Assembly (NCBI RefSeq): GCF_014855495.1
Contig: NZ_JACYFJ010000001.1
Location: 186,001-250,000 of the forward strand
Origin: Euzebyella saccharophila
GTDB lineage: Bacteria; Bacteroidota; Bacteroidia; Flavobacteriales; Flavobacteriaceae
Direction: 5' to 3'
DNA length: 64,000 nucleotides
Shown here: in pieces, positions 1-8,892 of the stretch
Layout: the number at the start of each line of letters is the position of its first letter
Numbering within the stretch: the first letter of the stretch is position 1
Notes under the pieces: generated by a model
The model's input: only the letters and a program-made list of their open reading frames with translations
What the model was told of the DNA's origin: nothing
The model's database searches: none
Position numbers and translations under genes: made by a program

Positions 1-3000
1 TGGCAGCCATTTCCAGTCCTAATATCCCATTGGCAGCTTCCAGTACCTTATACTCATGCTGCAGTTCATCCCTTAGATAGGATCGTAACTCCGTATTGTC
101 CTCTACCAACAGAACCGTTTTTTTGGACGAGGCATTGTTGTACGCCTCTATAGGTTTTGGAACTGTACTATTACTACCGGACTCCTCTAGCGGTATTTGG
201 GGTTCTTTGTAAAGGAACTCTCCTCGCTCAAAATGTGCCTTACCTAAAGGTAGAAAAATCCGAAATTTGGTTCCGACGGTTTCCTCACTTTCTACCTCAA
301 CTGTACCTTTCAACAGATTTACAAAACTTTTTACCACTTCAAGACCAATACCGGTGCCACCGTAATATTGGCTGTTCATGTTTTTAACTTGATAGAAACG
401 TTCAAAAACATTCTTTACTTCCTCCTGGCTAATACCACTACCGGTATCTTCTATGAATATTTCAATGCCCTCCATTGGCTTTTTATCATCTACCAACGGA
501 AACCTTTTTCCTTTTTCACATTTAGATAAACCAACAGTTATGGTTCCATTATCAGGTGTAATCTTAAATGCATTACTTAGAATATTAAATAGAACTTTTT
601 CCAACATGCCTTGATCGCTCCATACGGTAATGTCTTCCTCAGGAGTTTCCAACATAAGGGCAATGTTTTTCAAAGTTGCTTCCTCTTTAAAATGTTCAAC
701 CACCTCCTTTGTAAAATCAACGGCATTGATTTCCGAAACCTTTAATGAAAATTTATTGAGCTGTAGTTTTCTAAAGTCCATAAGCTCATCAATCAATCTT
801 TTAAGTCTTCCCGTGTTTTTTCTTACCGTTAACAACTTGTCCTTTAGCGCAAGGGGCAATTTCGTATCCTGCTCAGAAATAATGGCTTCCAGAGGATTTA
901 AAATCAATGTTAGGGGAGTTCTAAACTCGTGGGAAATATTAGTGAAGAATTGAATTTTTCTGTTATTTAATTCTTCCTCCTGTATCCGTTTTTCACGTTC
1001 AAATTGCGCTATTCTCTTCTCACGTAACCGATCCCTAACCAAACGAGTTGCAAAGAGGGTTACGGAGCCAAGCATTATAAAATAGCAGGCAAAAGCCACA
1101 TGGGTCTTCCACCAGGGAGGAAGGACTGTGATGGAAAGACTTTTCACTTCCTCATTCCAGACGCCATCATTATTGGAAGCCTTTACCCTAAAAATATAAT
1201 CCCCTGGGGAAAGATTCGTATAATGTGCGGTAGTTGTATTACCTACAAAATTCCAAGTTTCTTCTAATCCTTCCAAAAAATAGGCATACTGGTTCTTTTC
1301 CGGTCGGGTGTAATTAACCGCTGCATATTCAATTGTGAAAACAGATTGTTGATGGCCGAGCTCAATATGGTCTGTCTTGCCAAAAGCTCTGGTCAACGGG
1401 GTGTTTTTATCACCAACCCTTGTGCTTTTATTGTGAATCTTTAAGTCCGTAAAATAAATAGGCGGCCTATTTTCATTGGTAACAATACGTTTGGGGTCCA
1501 CAATATTAATACCTTCATAATTACCAAAGTACATAATGCCGTTCTCGTCCTTATAAGAAGCATTGTAATTAAAATCATTGGACAATAAGCCGTCATTGGT
1601 ATTGAAGTTAACGAACTTATCATTCTCCGAATTTAAATAAGAAAGCCCGTTATTACCCCCTACCCAAAGTACGCCTTCATCACTTTCAAGAATGGTAACA
1701 ACGTTTTCTTGTTCTAGATTACTGGAGCTGCGGTTATACCATGTAATTTCCTTACTTCTAAAATCATGTTTCCATAACCCGGCACCATCTGTACCGATCC
1801 AAATATTGCCGTAACGGTCTTCACATAATGAAACTACCATGTTCAACATGCTTTTCTCTGCGGCAATAGCCTCCTTATCCTTAATCAAATCCACTTTTTC
1901 AAAAGGTAGCGTTGACATGTAGGAACGCTTGAACAGCCCTTTATTTGTGGCGACCCAAATGGTATTCTCCCGATCTACCAACACTTTTCTTATTTCGGCT
2001 TCATTATTAAAATCATCATCCGAGACTGCACCAAACTCCTCCTTCTTAGTGTCGTAAAAATAGAGTCCGCTTGCGCTGGTTCCAATCCAGACCACCCCTT
2101 CAATATCCTCAGCAAAATTCATGACCCTATAAAAATGCATCCGATCATTCACATTCTCAATCTCAAAATGCTTGAATTTTCGAGAACCCTTTTTTAGATA
2201 GTATACACCGGAATTCCACGTGGCTACCCATAAATTTTCTCCACTATCATAAAAAAGGTTCTGGACATCTACAGCATCCAAGCCAGTAGCTATGGGATTA
2301 TTGGGGTCTATAAGATGGGTGAAATTTTTGTTCTTAAGATCATAAACATCTATACCCCCGCCATCCATGCCTATCCAAAGCCTATTTTGCCTATCTTTTA
2401 CAATGCTCGTGACCGAAGAGGATTGTAAAGAATTCTGCACGTTTTGAACGCTTTGTAAATCCTTGAACTTATCATAGGAACGATCATAGACACTCACACC
2501 AGCGTTGTAATACCCCATCCAGATACGTTCTTCCCCATCCACAAAAACAGACCAAATAGAATTGGATTTAATTCCATTTACCTCAAACTTATCATACTTG
2601 TAGTTTTTTATGAGGGTACCATCTTTCTTTAGAACAATCAATCCATCATTCTCAGTAGCGCACAAAATATTCCCATGGGGAGCCTGCGCCATGGCAAAAA
2701 CACGTTCGTTCGTAAGGGTTAAATGGGTAGTTTGGTAGGTATTCATCTTATCTGCTTCTACCTTGAGCAAGCCACTATTGAAGGTTCCCAACCAAAGCGA
2801 ACCGGTATCATCAATTAGCATGGACTCAATACCAAACGGTAAGCCTTTTTCAGTTGAAACCCCTTGCAGAGCAATGGGAGTTGCATTTTTTCCATTAAAT
2901 TCAAACAGTCCATTATTGGTGCCAATAAGAATCTTTCCATCATCCCTTTTCCTAAAGCATTTTATGATGAGATTTTTCTCCGGCCTAGGCACCAATGGTA

Positions 3001-3499
3001 TAGGGCTTGCGGTCAAACTTTTGGCATCTACTGTAAAGAGGCCATCCACATTGGTTCCTGCTAGTAAATGACCATCATCGGTTTCTATAACATCCCAAAC
3101 AACGGTACTTTCCAAAACTTCATTCCCCAACTTAAATTTTACTCGATTAAATTGATCTAAATCTTCATTGTAAACATTTAGACCAACTTCCGTTCCTACC
3201 CAAATCCTATTATGGGAATCCACATAGGCATTTTGAATCAAAGAACTATTTAAGGAATGAGGATTGTTGAATTCTTGACGATACGTTTTTAACTCGGCAC
3301 CATAGTTTTTATAGAGCCCGCCCCCATAGGAACCAATCCATATCACGCCATTTTGATCTTGAACAATGGTGGAAATGGCCTTTTGTGAAATTCCTTTATC
3401 TATATCAATAAATGCGTATTCCTCATCTGTTATTTGGCAGGACACGGAAACACAGACCATTAAAAGAATAGCTAAAAATAGCTGCTTAGAGAATTTCAT
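1..3499 (-). CDS. Hybrid two-component system sensor/regulator (HTCS), 3' end cut by window
   Basis: My translation from the ATG at 3499 reads open to base 1, about 1166 residues, so the C-terminus lies outside. Visible order: signal peptide (residues 1-21), a long series of two-component propeller repeats with IWIG and LWVG strands (about 30-730), a Y_Y_Y-like domain (about 735-795), one membrane helix (about 800-823), a HisKA dimerisation domain with the H-box NISHEFRTPL (His about 857), a HATPase with a DTGSGI motif, and the start of a receiver domain (VLLVEDN). The family normally ends with an AraC-type DNA-binding domain, expected beyond the edge. HTCS proteins sense oligosaccharides in the periplasm and switch on a nearby utilisation locus. 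It is divergent from the GH67 gene, so a glucuronoxylan or pectin fragment ligand is plausible, but the ligand is inference. Confidence 0.93.
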   Translation of the reverse strand, partial: MKFSKQLFLAILLMVCVSVSCQITDEEYAFIDIDKGISQKAISTIVQDQNGVIWIGSYGGGLYKNYGAELKTYRQEFNNPHSLNSSLIQNAYVDSHNRIWVGTEVGLNVYNEDLDQFNRVKFKLGNEVLESTVVWDVIETDDGHLLAGTNVDGLFTVDAKSLTASPIPLVPRPEKNLIIKCFRKRDDGKILIGTNNGLFEFNGKNATPIALQGVSTEKGLPFGIESMLIDDTGSLWLGTFNSGLLKVEADKMNTYQTTHLTLTNERVFAMAQAPHGNILCATENDGLIVLKKDGTLIKNYKYDKFEVNGIKSNSIWSVFVDGEERIWMGYYNAGVSVYDRSYDKFKDLQSVQNVQNSLQSSSVTSIVKDRQNRLWIGMDGGGIDVYDLKNKNFTHLIDPNNPIATGLDAVDVQNLFYDSGENLWVATWNSGVYYLKKGSRKFKHFEIENVNDRMHFYRVMNFAEDIEGVVWIGTSASGLYFYDTKKEEFGAVSDDDFNNEAEIRKVLVDRENTIWVATNKGLFKRSYMSTLPFEKVDLIKDKEAIAAEKSMLNMVVSLCEDRYGNIWIGTDGAGLWKHDFRSKEITWYNRSSSNLEQENVVTILESDEGVLWVGGNNGLSYLNSENDKFVNFNTNDGLLSNDFNYNASYKDENGIMYFGNYEGINIVDPKRIVTNENRPPIYFTDLKIHNKSTRVGDKNTPLTRAFGKTDHIELGHQQSVFTIEYAAVNYTRPEKNQYAYFLEGLEETWNFVGNTTTAHYTNLSPGDYIFRVKASNNDGVWNEEVKSLSITVLPPWWKTHVAFACYFIMLGSVTLFATRLVRDRLREKRIAQFEREKRIQEEELNNRKIQFFTNISHEFRTPLTLILNPLEAIISEQDTKLPLALKDKLLTVRKNTGRLKRLIDELMDFRKLQLNKFSLKVSEINAVDFTKEVVEHFKEEATLKNIALMLETPEEDITVWSDQGMLEKVLFNILSNAFKITPDNGTITVGLSKCEKGKRFPLVDDKKPMEGIEIFIEDTGSGISQEEVKNVFERFYQVKNMNSQYYGGTGIGLEVVKSFVNLLKGTVEVESEETVGTKFRIFLPLGKAHFERGEFLYKEPQIPLEESGSNSTVPKPIEAYNNASSKKTVLLVEDNTELRSYLRDELQHEYKVLEAANGILGLEMAA

Positions 3500-3830
3500 A
3501 GAGTTGAGTTAAGTCGTAAACTGCTCTTTGACCAAGAGGTAGTGGAATTTACGAGCTTAAAAATAGGAAATTGATTTTAATGTGTAACCATTACACCTAG
3601 CAACTACCCTGATTTCTGGACAACTAGGGAAGGGTGTATGATAAGCGTACACTTTATTATGCTTCAAATGTAGTAGTAAGGGACTCGATTTTTCTATTAT
3701 ATCATCAAACATTCTAACATATTTGTCTTTCATCTATTTACTGTAAGGTTCACACTTATTTTGTACCTTTTATATCTTGTAAATAAAAACCGAAAAGGGG
3801 CTTTTCACGAGCAACTCTAAACACATTATA
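3500..3830. promoter_or_regulatory. Divergent intergenic region between HTCS and GH67, with inverted repeat
   Basis: These 331 bases hold no gene I can support. They must carry the promoters of both divergent genes. The most regular element is a 15-base inverted repeat at 3582-3596 (GTGTAA-CCA-TTACAC). A looser pair GTGTA/TACAC lies at 3634-3652. No exact TAnnTTTG box was found; TACCTTTT near 3764 is close. The repeats are candidate binding sites for the HTCS or another regulator; this is inference only. Confidence 0.35.
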
Positions 3831-5999
3831 TTGAAAACAAAACTCTTCTTACTGCTATTTTTCGTTCTAACTTATTTAGGAATATCACAGACTCCTGGTT
3901 ATGACCTCTGGATGAATTATAAACAAATAGACAACGAAAAACTGAACAAATCTTACCAAAAAGCAACTACGTCTTTGGCTGTTTTGGGAAAAAGTGAAAC
4001 CATTCAAGCTATTAAGAATGAATTACAATTGGCCCTGCCCCAATTACTGGAAAAACAACCTGAAATCAAAAGTGTGGTTGAAGAGCGTTCAAGCTTGATT
4101 ATTGCAACTTTGGATGCACTACCATCCAACATTAAAAAACAGTTTTCCGCTGCTGTTGACAATTTGGGAGATGAAGGTTTTATAATCAAATCTATCAAAA
4201 TTGAAAAAAACACAAAGTTGGTCGTGACGGCCCATACTGAAATCGGCCTGCTTTACGGTACTTTTAGGGTTTTGGCACTAATGCAGCAGCTTGAGGAGCT
4301 CACCAACCTAAACTTAGTGGATTCTCCAAAAATTGATATTCGTATGCTCAATCATTGGGATAATCTAGACCGTACCGTAGAACGAGGCTATGCCGGATTT
4401 TCCCTTTGGAATTGGCAAAAACTACCGGAATATATAGACCAGCGATACGTAGATTATGCCCGTGCCAATGCATCTATTGGCATTAATGCCGTTTCACTCA
4501 CCAACGTGAATGCGAATGCACTGATTTTAACTCCCATGTATTTGGAAAAGGTAAAGGCCTTAGCCAAGACCTTTCGCCCTTACGGAATAAAAGTATATCT
4601 AACAGCACGGTTTTCCGCTCCCATTGAAATTGGCGGATTGGAAACTGCCGATCCGCTTGACCAGAAGGTAATTGATTGGTGGCAAGCCAAAGCGGATGAA
4701 ATTTATAGTTTGATACCTAATTTTGGCGGCTTTTTGGTAAAGGCGAATTCCGAGGGGCAACCAGGACCGCAAAATTATGACCGTAACCATGTAGACGGCG
4801 CCAATATGATGGCAAAAGCGCTCGCACCACACAATGGAAACGTTATCTGGAGGGCCTTTGTATACTCCGAACACGATGCCGATGACCGAGCGAAACAAGC
4901 GTATTCGGAATTCGTACCCTATGACGGTAAATTTCTGCCCAATGTATTAGTACAAGTAAAAAACGGGGCCATTGATTTTCAGCCTCGGGAGCCTTTTCAC
5001 CCCATGTTCGGAGCCATGCCCAAAACGCACATTATGATGGAGTTTCAGATTACCAAAGAGTATCTGGGCTTTAGTACACATCTGGTATACCTTCCCAAAT
5101 TGTATGAAGAAGTATTGGAAGCCGACACCTATCAGGAGGGTAAAGGGTCTACCGTAGCCAAGGTTTTGGACGGTTCACTTCAGGGCCAACAAATTACAGG
5201 AATGGCAGGGGTGGCCAATATTGGGAACGACCTTAATTGGACAGGGCATCCTTTTGGGCAAGCAGATTGGTATGGCTTTGGTAGGCTGGCATGGGACCCT
5301 TATTTAGACTCCGAAAAGATTGCGGACGAGTGGTTGCGAATGACTTTTAGCAACGATGAAAAATTTATAGCACCTATCAAAGAAATGATGGTTACTTCCC
5401 GCGAAGCGGTAGTCAATTATATGAACCCCTTGGGTCTACATCACATTTTTGATACGGGCCACCACTATGGCCCTGGACCTTGGGTAAGTGAACTCAGCAG
5501 ACCGGAATGGAATCCCGTTTATTACCATCAAGCAGATGAAAACGGAATTGGTTTTGACCGTACTCCTTCAGGGAGTAATGCAACCGCTCAATATGCACAG
5601 CCTGTGGCAGAAATGTTCAACGACCCCAAAACCTGCCCTGAGGAGTATTTACTTTGGTTCCATCACCTGCCTTGGGATTATCAACTAAAGAACGGGGAGA
5701 CACTCTGGAACGGATTGGCAAAAAAATACCAAAAGGGCGTGAACCAAGTGGCTAAAATGCAAGAAACTTGGAACCAAATGAAACCTTATGTGAGTGCAGA
5801 GCAACACAAAGAAGTTAACATGCTACTCACTATTCAGTATAAGGAAGCTAAATGGTGGCGCGATGCCTGTTTGCTTTATTTCCAGACCTTTTCCAAACAA
5901 GAATTGCCCGTAGGTGTAGAAAAACCGGAGCACGACTTAGAATACTACAAATCTTTAAAATTTCCTTTTGCACCTGGTATTAGGCCGCGTTGGAATTAA
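3831..5999 (+). CDS. aguA: Alpha-glucuronidase, GH67
   Basis: A 722-residue secreted enzyme with a signal peptide ending near ISQ (residue 20), then the GYDLWMNY opening typical of GH67. GH67 removes (4-O-methyl-)glucuronic acid from the non-reducing end of xylo-oligosaccharides. By spacing to characterised GH67 enzymes, the acid would be Glu308 (in the ANSEGQPGP motif) and the bases Asp382 and Glu410 (in the QITKEYLG motif); this mapping is mine and unaligned. The length is usual for the family. The start codon is TTG; it is preferred because it gives a complete signal peptide and there is no ATG before the mature region. It is followed 21 bases later by an acetylesterase-type gene, suggesting a two-gene side-chain removal unit for acetylated glucuronoxylan. 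Confidence 0.93.
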   Translation: MKTKLFLLLFFVLTYLGISQTPGYDLWMNYKQIDNEKLNKSYQKATTSLAVLGKSETIQAIKNELQLALPQLLEKQPEIKSVVEERSSLIIATLDALPSNIKKQFSAAVDNLGDEGFIIKSIKIEKNTKLVVTAHTEIGLLYGTFRVLALMQQLEELTNLNLVDSPKIDIRMLNHWDNLDRTVERGYAGFSLWNWQKLPEYIDQRYVDYARANASIGINAVSLTNVNANALILTPMYLEKVKALAKTFRPYGIKVYLTARFSAPIEIGGLETADPLDQKVIDWWQAKADEIYSLIPNFGGFLVKANSEGQPGPQNYDRNHVDGANMMAKALAPHNGNVIWRAFVYSEHDADDRAKQAYSEFVPYDGKFLPNVLVQVKNGAIDFQPREPFHPMFGAMPKTHIMMEFQITKEYLGFSTHLVYLPKLYEEVLEADTYQEGKGSTVAKVLDGSLQGQQITGMAGVANIGNDLNWTGHPFGQADWYGFGRLAWDPYLDSEKIADEWLRMTFSNDEKFIAPIKEMMVTSREAVVNYMNPLGLHHIFDTGHHYGPGPWVSELSRPEWNPVYYHQADENGIGFDRTPSGSNATAQYAQPVAEMFNDPKTCPEEYLLWFHHLPWDYQLKNGETLWNGLAKKYQKGVNQVAKMQETWNQMKPYVSAEQHKEVNMLLTIQYKEAKWWRDACLLYFQTFSKQELPVGVEKPEHDLEYYKSLKFPFAPGIRPRWN

Positions 6000-6020
6000 T
6001 TTTTTTATAAAATTGAATTC

Positions 6021-7949
6021 ATGAAAAAATTTATTTTTTCTATAGTGTTTCTATTAATAGTAAACACATTAGGTCTCGCTCAGATAAAACTACCCAAGTT
6101 AATAAGTGATGGTGCCATCTTTCAGCGGGATACTGAACTTAAAATTTGGGGATGGGCCTCTCCGCTAGAAAAAATAGAATTAACATTTAAAGACGATATT
6201 TTTACTGCCACCACCAACAGTCAAGGGGAATGGGAGCTTATACTACCAGCACAAAAAGCAGGTGGACCTCATCAATTTATATTTAAGGGAAATAATGAAA
6301 TTACCCTAAGCAACATCTTGTTCGGGGAGGTTTGGGTATGTTCAGGACAATCGAACATGGAACTGACCATGAACCGGTTACGCGACACTTATCCGGAAGT
6401 TATAGCCAACTCTAAAAATTCGCAGATCAGGCAGTTTTTGGTGGCCGACAAATATGATTTTAAAGAGGCGCATTCGGATTTTGATGCAGGCGAATGGAAG
6501 GAAGCCAACCCTGAAAATCTCATGGATTTTTCCGGAGTCGCTTACTTCTTTGCCAAAGATATTTACGAAAAATACGATGTTCCGGTAGGCTTGATCAATG
6601 CCGCTTTGGGCGGCTCACCCGTAGAAGCATGGATGAGCGAAGATGCCTTAAGAAAATTCCCTAAAGCCTTTGAAGAAATGCAACGGTATAAAAATGACGA
6701 CCTAATTTCCTCTACAGAAGAAAAAGACCAAGCTCGACAAAGGGCATGGTATCAGAAATTAAACACAGAGGACCAAGGCTTTAAAACCGGAAAAGAATGG
6801 TTTCAAAAAAATCTGGATGACTCCTCATGGAAAACCATGAAAATGCCCAATTTCTGGGAAGAGCAAGGATTAAAAAATACCAACGGCGTAGTGTGGTTTA
6901 GGAAGCATATCAATCTACCAAATAATTGGTCTGGCGGAAACAATAAACTGTGGCTGGGCAGAATGGTGGATCAGGACCATGTCTATGTTAATGGACATTT
7001 TGTTGGCACTACGGGTTACCAATATCCGCCCAGAAAATATCAGGTCCCTGACTCCCTACTAAGCGAAGGTGACAATGTAATTACCGTTAGACTCATCAAC
7101 GAAAGCGGAAAAGGAGGTTTTATCAAAGACAAGCCCTATTTTCTAACTAACGGGAAGGACACCCTCGATTTGAAAGGAGATTGGAAGTATCGATTGGGTA
7201 CTAAAATGGCCCCTTTACAAGGACCTACTTTTATCCGTTGGAAACCTGGCGGACTCTACAACAAGATGATTGCGCCCTTGTTAAACTATAAAATCAAGGG
7301 TACCATCTGGTATCAAGGGGAGTCTAACACAAATGACCCTAATAGTTATTTTGAAACCTTTACAGCACTTATTAAAAACTGGAGGGCTAAATGGAGTATG
7401 GACGATTTCCCTTTTCTATTTGTTCAGTTGGCCAATTTTATGGAGGAAACCCACAAACCGGTAGAAAGTGACTGGGCACAATTAAGGCAGGCCCAGCTAC
7501 AAACTTTAGACCTTCCGAATACCGGAATGGCAGTCATTACAGATATTGGCGAGTGGAATGACATCCACCCTTTGAATAAAAGAGATGTAGGTAAACGTTT
7601 GGCCCAACTTTCTTATCGATTAGCGTACGAAGATGAAAATGCATTGACCAGCCCGGTACCCAAGAACGCTGATTTTCTTACCGATCGTGTTGAAATAGAA
7701 TTCAATTATTTGAAAGAAGGGTTAATGTCGAAGGACGGAAAGCCCTTGCAAACTTTTGAGCTTTCCGATGATGGCAAAACATTTCAAATGGCACAAGCAA
7801 AGCTTGAAGGTGATAAGGTGTTTGTACACCTAAAAGGAATCAAAAACCCTGTTGCAGTGCGCTATGCATGGTCTAACAACCCCGAAAGAGCCAATCTGTT
7901 TTCAAAAGAAGGGTTGCCTGTTTCTCCATTCGAGTTAAAAAAAGATTAG
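6021..7949 (+). CDS. Sialate O-acetylesterase-type SGNH esterase, probably a polysaccharide acetylesterase
   Basis: A 642-residue secreted esterase (signal peptide to about residue 20, ending LAQ). The motif VWVCSGQSNME near residue 110 contains the nucleophile Ser of the sialate O-acetylesterase/CE20-type fold. A later WYQGESN block and the DIHP segment (residues about 513-516), with the probable catalytic His, complete the set. A GH2-like sugar-binding jelly roll appears inserted around residues 255-400 (WKTMKMPNFW, LWLGRMVDQDHVYVNG). Family members deacetylate xylan, xyloglucan or sialic acid. Next to GH67, acetylated glucuronoxylan is the likely substrate. The stop TAG overlaps the stop of the convergent cupin gene by four bases. 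Confidence 0.85.
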   Translation: MKKFIFSIVFLLIVNTLGLAQIKLPKLISDGAIFQRDTELKIWGWASPLEKIELTFKDDIFTATTNSQGEWELILPAQKAGGPHQFIFKGNNEITLSNILFGEVWVCSGQSNMELTMNRLRDTYPEVIANSKNSQIRQFLVADKYDFKEAHSDFDAGEWKEANPENLMDFSGVAYFFAKDIYEKYDVPVGLINAALGGSPVEAWMSEDALRKFPKAFEEMQRYKNDDLISSTEEKDQARQRAWYQKLNTEDQGFKTGKEWFQKNLDDSSWKTMKMPNFWEEQGLKNTNGVVWFRKHINLPNNWSGGNNKLWLGRMVDQDHVYVNGHFVGTTGYQYPPRKYQVPDSLLSEGDNVITVRLINESGKGGFIKDKPYFLTNGKDTLDLKGDWKYRLGTKMAPLQGPTFIRWKPGGLYNKMIAPLLNYKIKGTIWYQGESNTNDPNSYFETFTALIKNWRAKWSMDDFPFLFVQLANFMEETHKPVESDWAQLRQAQLQTLDLPNTGMAVITDIGEWNDIHPLNKRDVGKRLAQLSYRLAYEDENALTSPVPKNADFLTDRVEIEFNYLKEGLMSKDGKPLQTFELSDDGKTFQMAQAKLEGDKVFVHLKGIKNPVAVRYAWSNNPERANLFSKEGLPVSPFELKKD

Positions 7950-8716
7950 TTCCATTTAAAGGCGAAGTAACGACAAGAACCTTCGCCAAGATTTTTGATG
8001 CCGTGCAATGAGCCTGATTTCGCCAGGTAAAAATCACCGGGGCCCGCCTGATACGTTTTACCCGAAATGGTCATCTCAGTATTACCGGCCATCATTAAAA
8101 TAATTTCTGTTTCCACGTGTGTATGCGGTTCATGACTGGGGCCTAATTTATCCAATTGGGTTACATGCATTTCGTAACGCTCGCACATGGCCGTTTCCCT
8201 ATCGAAATAGGGTACACCACCCCCTCTTGAACTTGGTTTAAAGGTAAGGGAATCTGCATTGAGCATTAAAGAACCTCCAGCTTTTGAAGCCCGCTCGATG
8301 TTCATCGGCTTTTTAGATCGATACCTAATTACATAATACGTCAAATCCGAATCGCCCACGTTTTCCATTTGGTGCATCTGTTGGGGCATTAACAAAATAA
8401 CACCCTCAGGACCTAAAATTTTACTTTCACCCTCAATGGTAATTTTCATGGTGCCCTCCCGTACGATAATACATTCCTCAATATCTTCATTTGCATGTGC
8501 AGGGCCAGGGGTTGCTCCCGGTTTCTGGGTAGTTGCGTGCATTTCAATGTACTCTAAATCTGGAGAAGTACCCTCTAATATCGCGCGCCCTTCTTTTAAG
8601 TCCGATTTTTTCACCGGAAATTCATCCCACGCGTAAAGTCCTTCTTTTATAGGTTCCATTTGAGCATTTATCATAAAGGAAGTGAACAATACCATTCCTG
8701 TTAGCATATTTTTCAT
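7946..8716 (-). CDS. Secreted bicupin protein
   Basis: A 256-residue protein with a signal peptide (residues 1-18, ending INA) and two cupin barrels. Barrel 1 (about 50-135) has HANEDIEECIIVREG. Barrel 2 (about 180-256) has HEPHTHVETEIILMM, a classic metal-binding HxH(x)nE pattern, and a late His in GSLHGIKN. The function is unknown. Single-cupin KdgF linearises unsaturated uronates, but this protein is double-domain and exported, so equating the two is not justified. It is convergent with the esterase gene and divergent from GH28. Its location suggests a role on uronic-acid sugars in the periplasm. Confidence 0.75.
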   Translation of the reverse strand: MKNMLTGMVLFTSFMINAQMEPIKEGLYAWDEFPVKKSDLKEGRAILEGTSPDLEYIEMHATTQKPGATPGPAHANEDIEECIIVREGTMKITIEGESKILGPEGVILLMPQQMHQMENVGDSDLTYYVIRYRSKKPMNIERASKAGGSLMLNADSLTFKPSSRGGGVPYFDRETAMCERYEMHVTQLDKLGPSHEPHTHVETEIILMMAGNTEMTISGKTYQAGPGDFYLAKSGSLHGIKNLGEGSCRYFAFKWN

Positions 8717-8850
8717 CTTAATAGTGTTTAGTTGAAGTTGAGATTTGATTACGGAGACATCAAACCAAGATAATGAAAAAGAAGATGTTAAGTACTATCA
8801 AACCCAAGAATACTGGTAAAATCCATCTTTTTTAAGAATAATAAATGAAT

Positions 8851-8858
8851 TACTTTTG
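8851..8858 (+). promoter_or_regulatory. Candidate -7 promoter box for GH28
   Basis: TACTTTTG is an exact match to the Bacteroidetes -7 consensus TAnnTTTG, 34 bases before the GH28 start codon. The -33 element is weak (CTTT near 8827). Transcription would begin just before the LacI-type operator at 8868. Confidence 0.5.
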
Positions 8859-8867
8859 TGTTTTTAT

Positions 8868-8879
8868 GTAATCGATTAC
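8868..8879. promoter_or_regulatory. LacI-type operator GTAATCGATTAC upstream of GH28
   Basis: Perfect 12-base palindrome with a central CG, the shape expected for LacI-family operators, 13 bases before the GH28 ATG. Identical copies lie before kduI and in the 3' end of GH31, with near-copies before susC and the lacI gene. It sits at or just after the predicted transcription start, a position that favours repression. Confidence 0.72.
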
Positions 8880-8892
8880 TTAAAACAATCTA

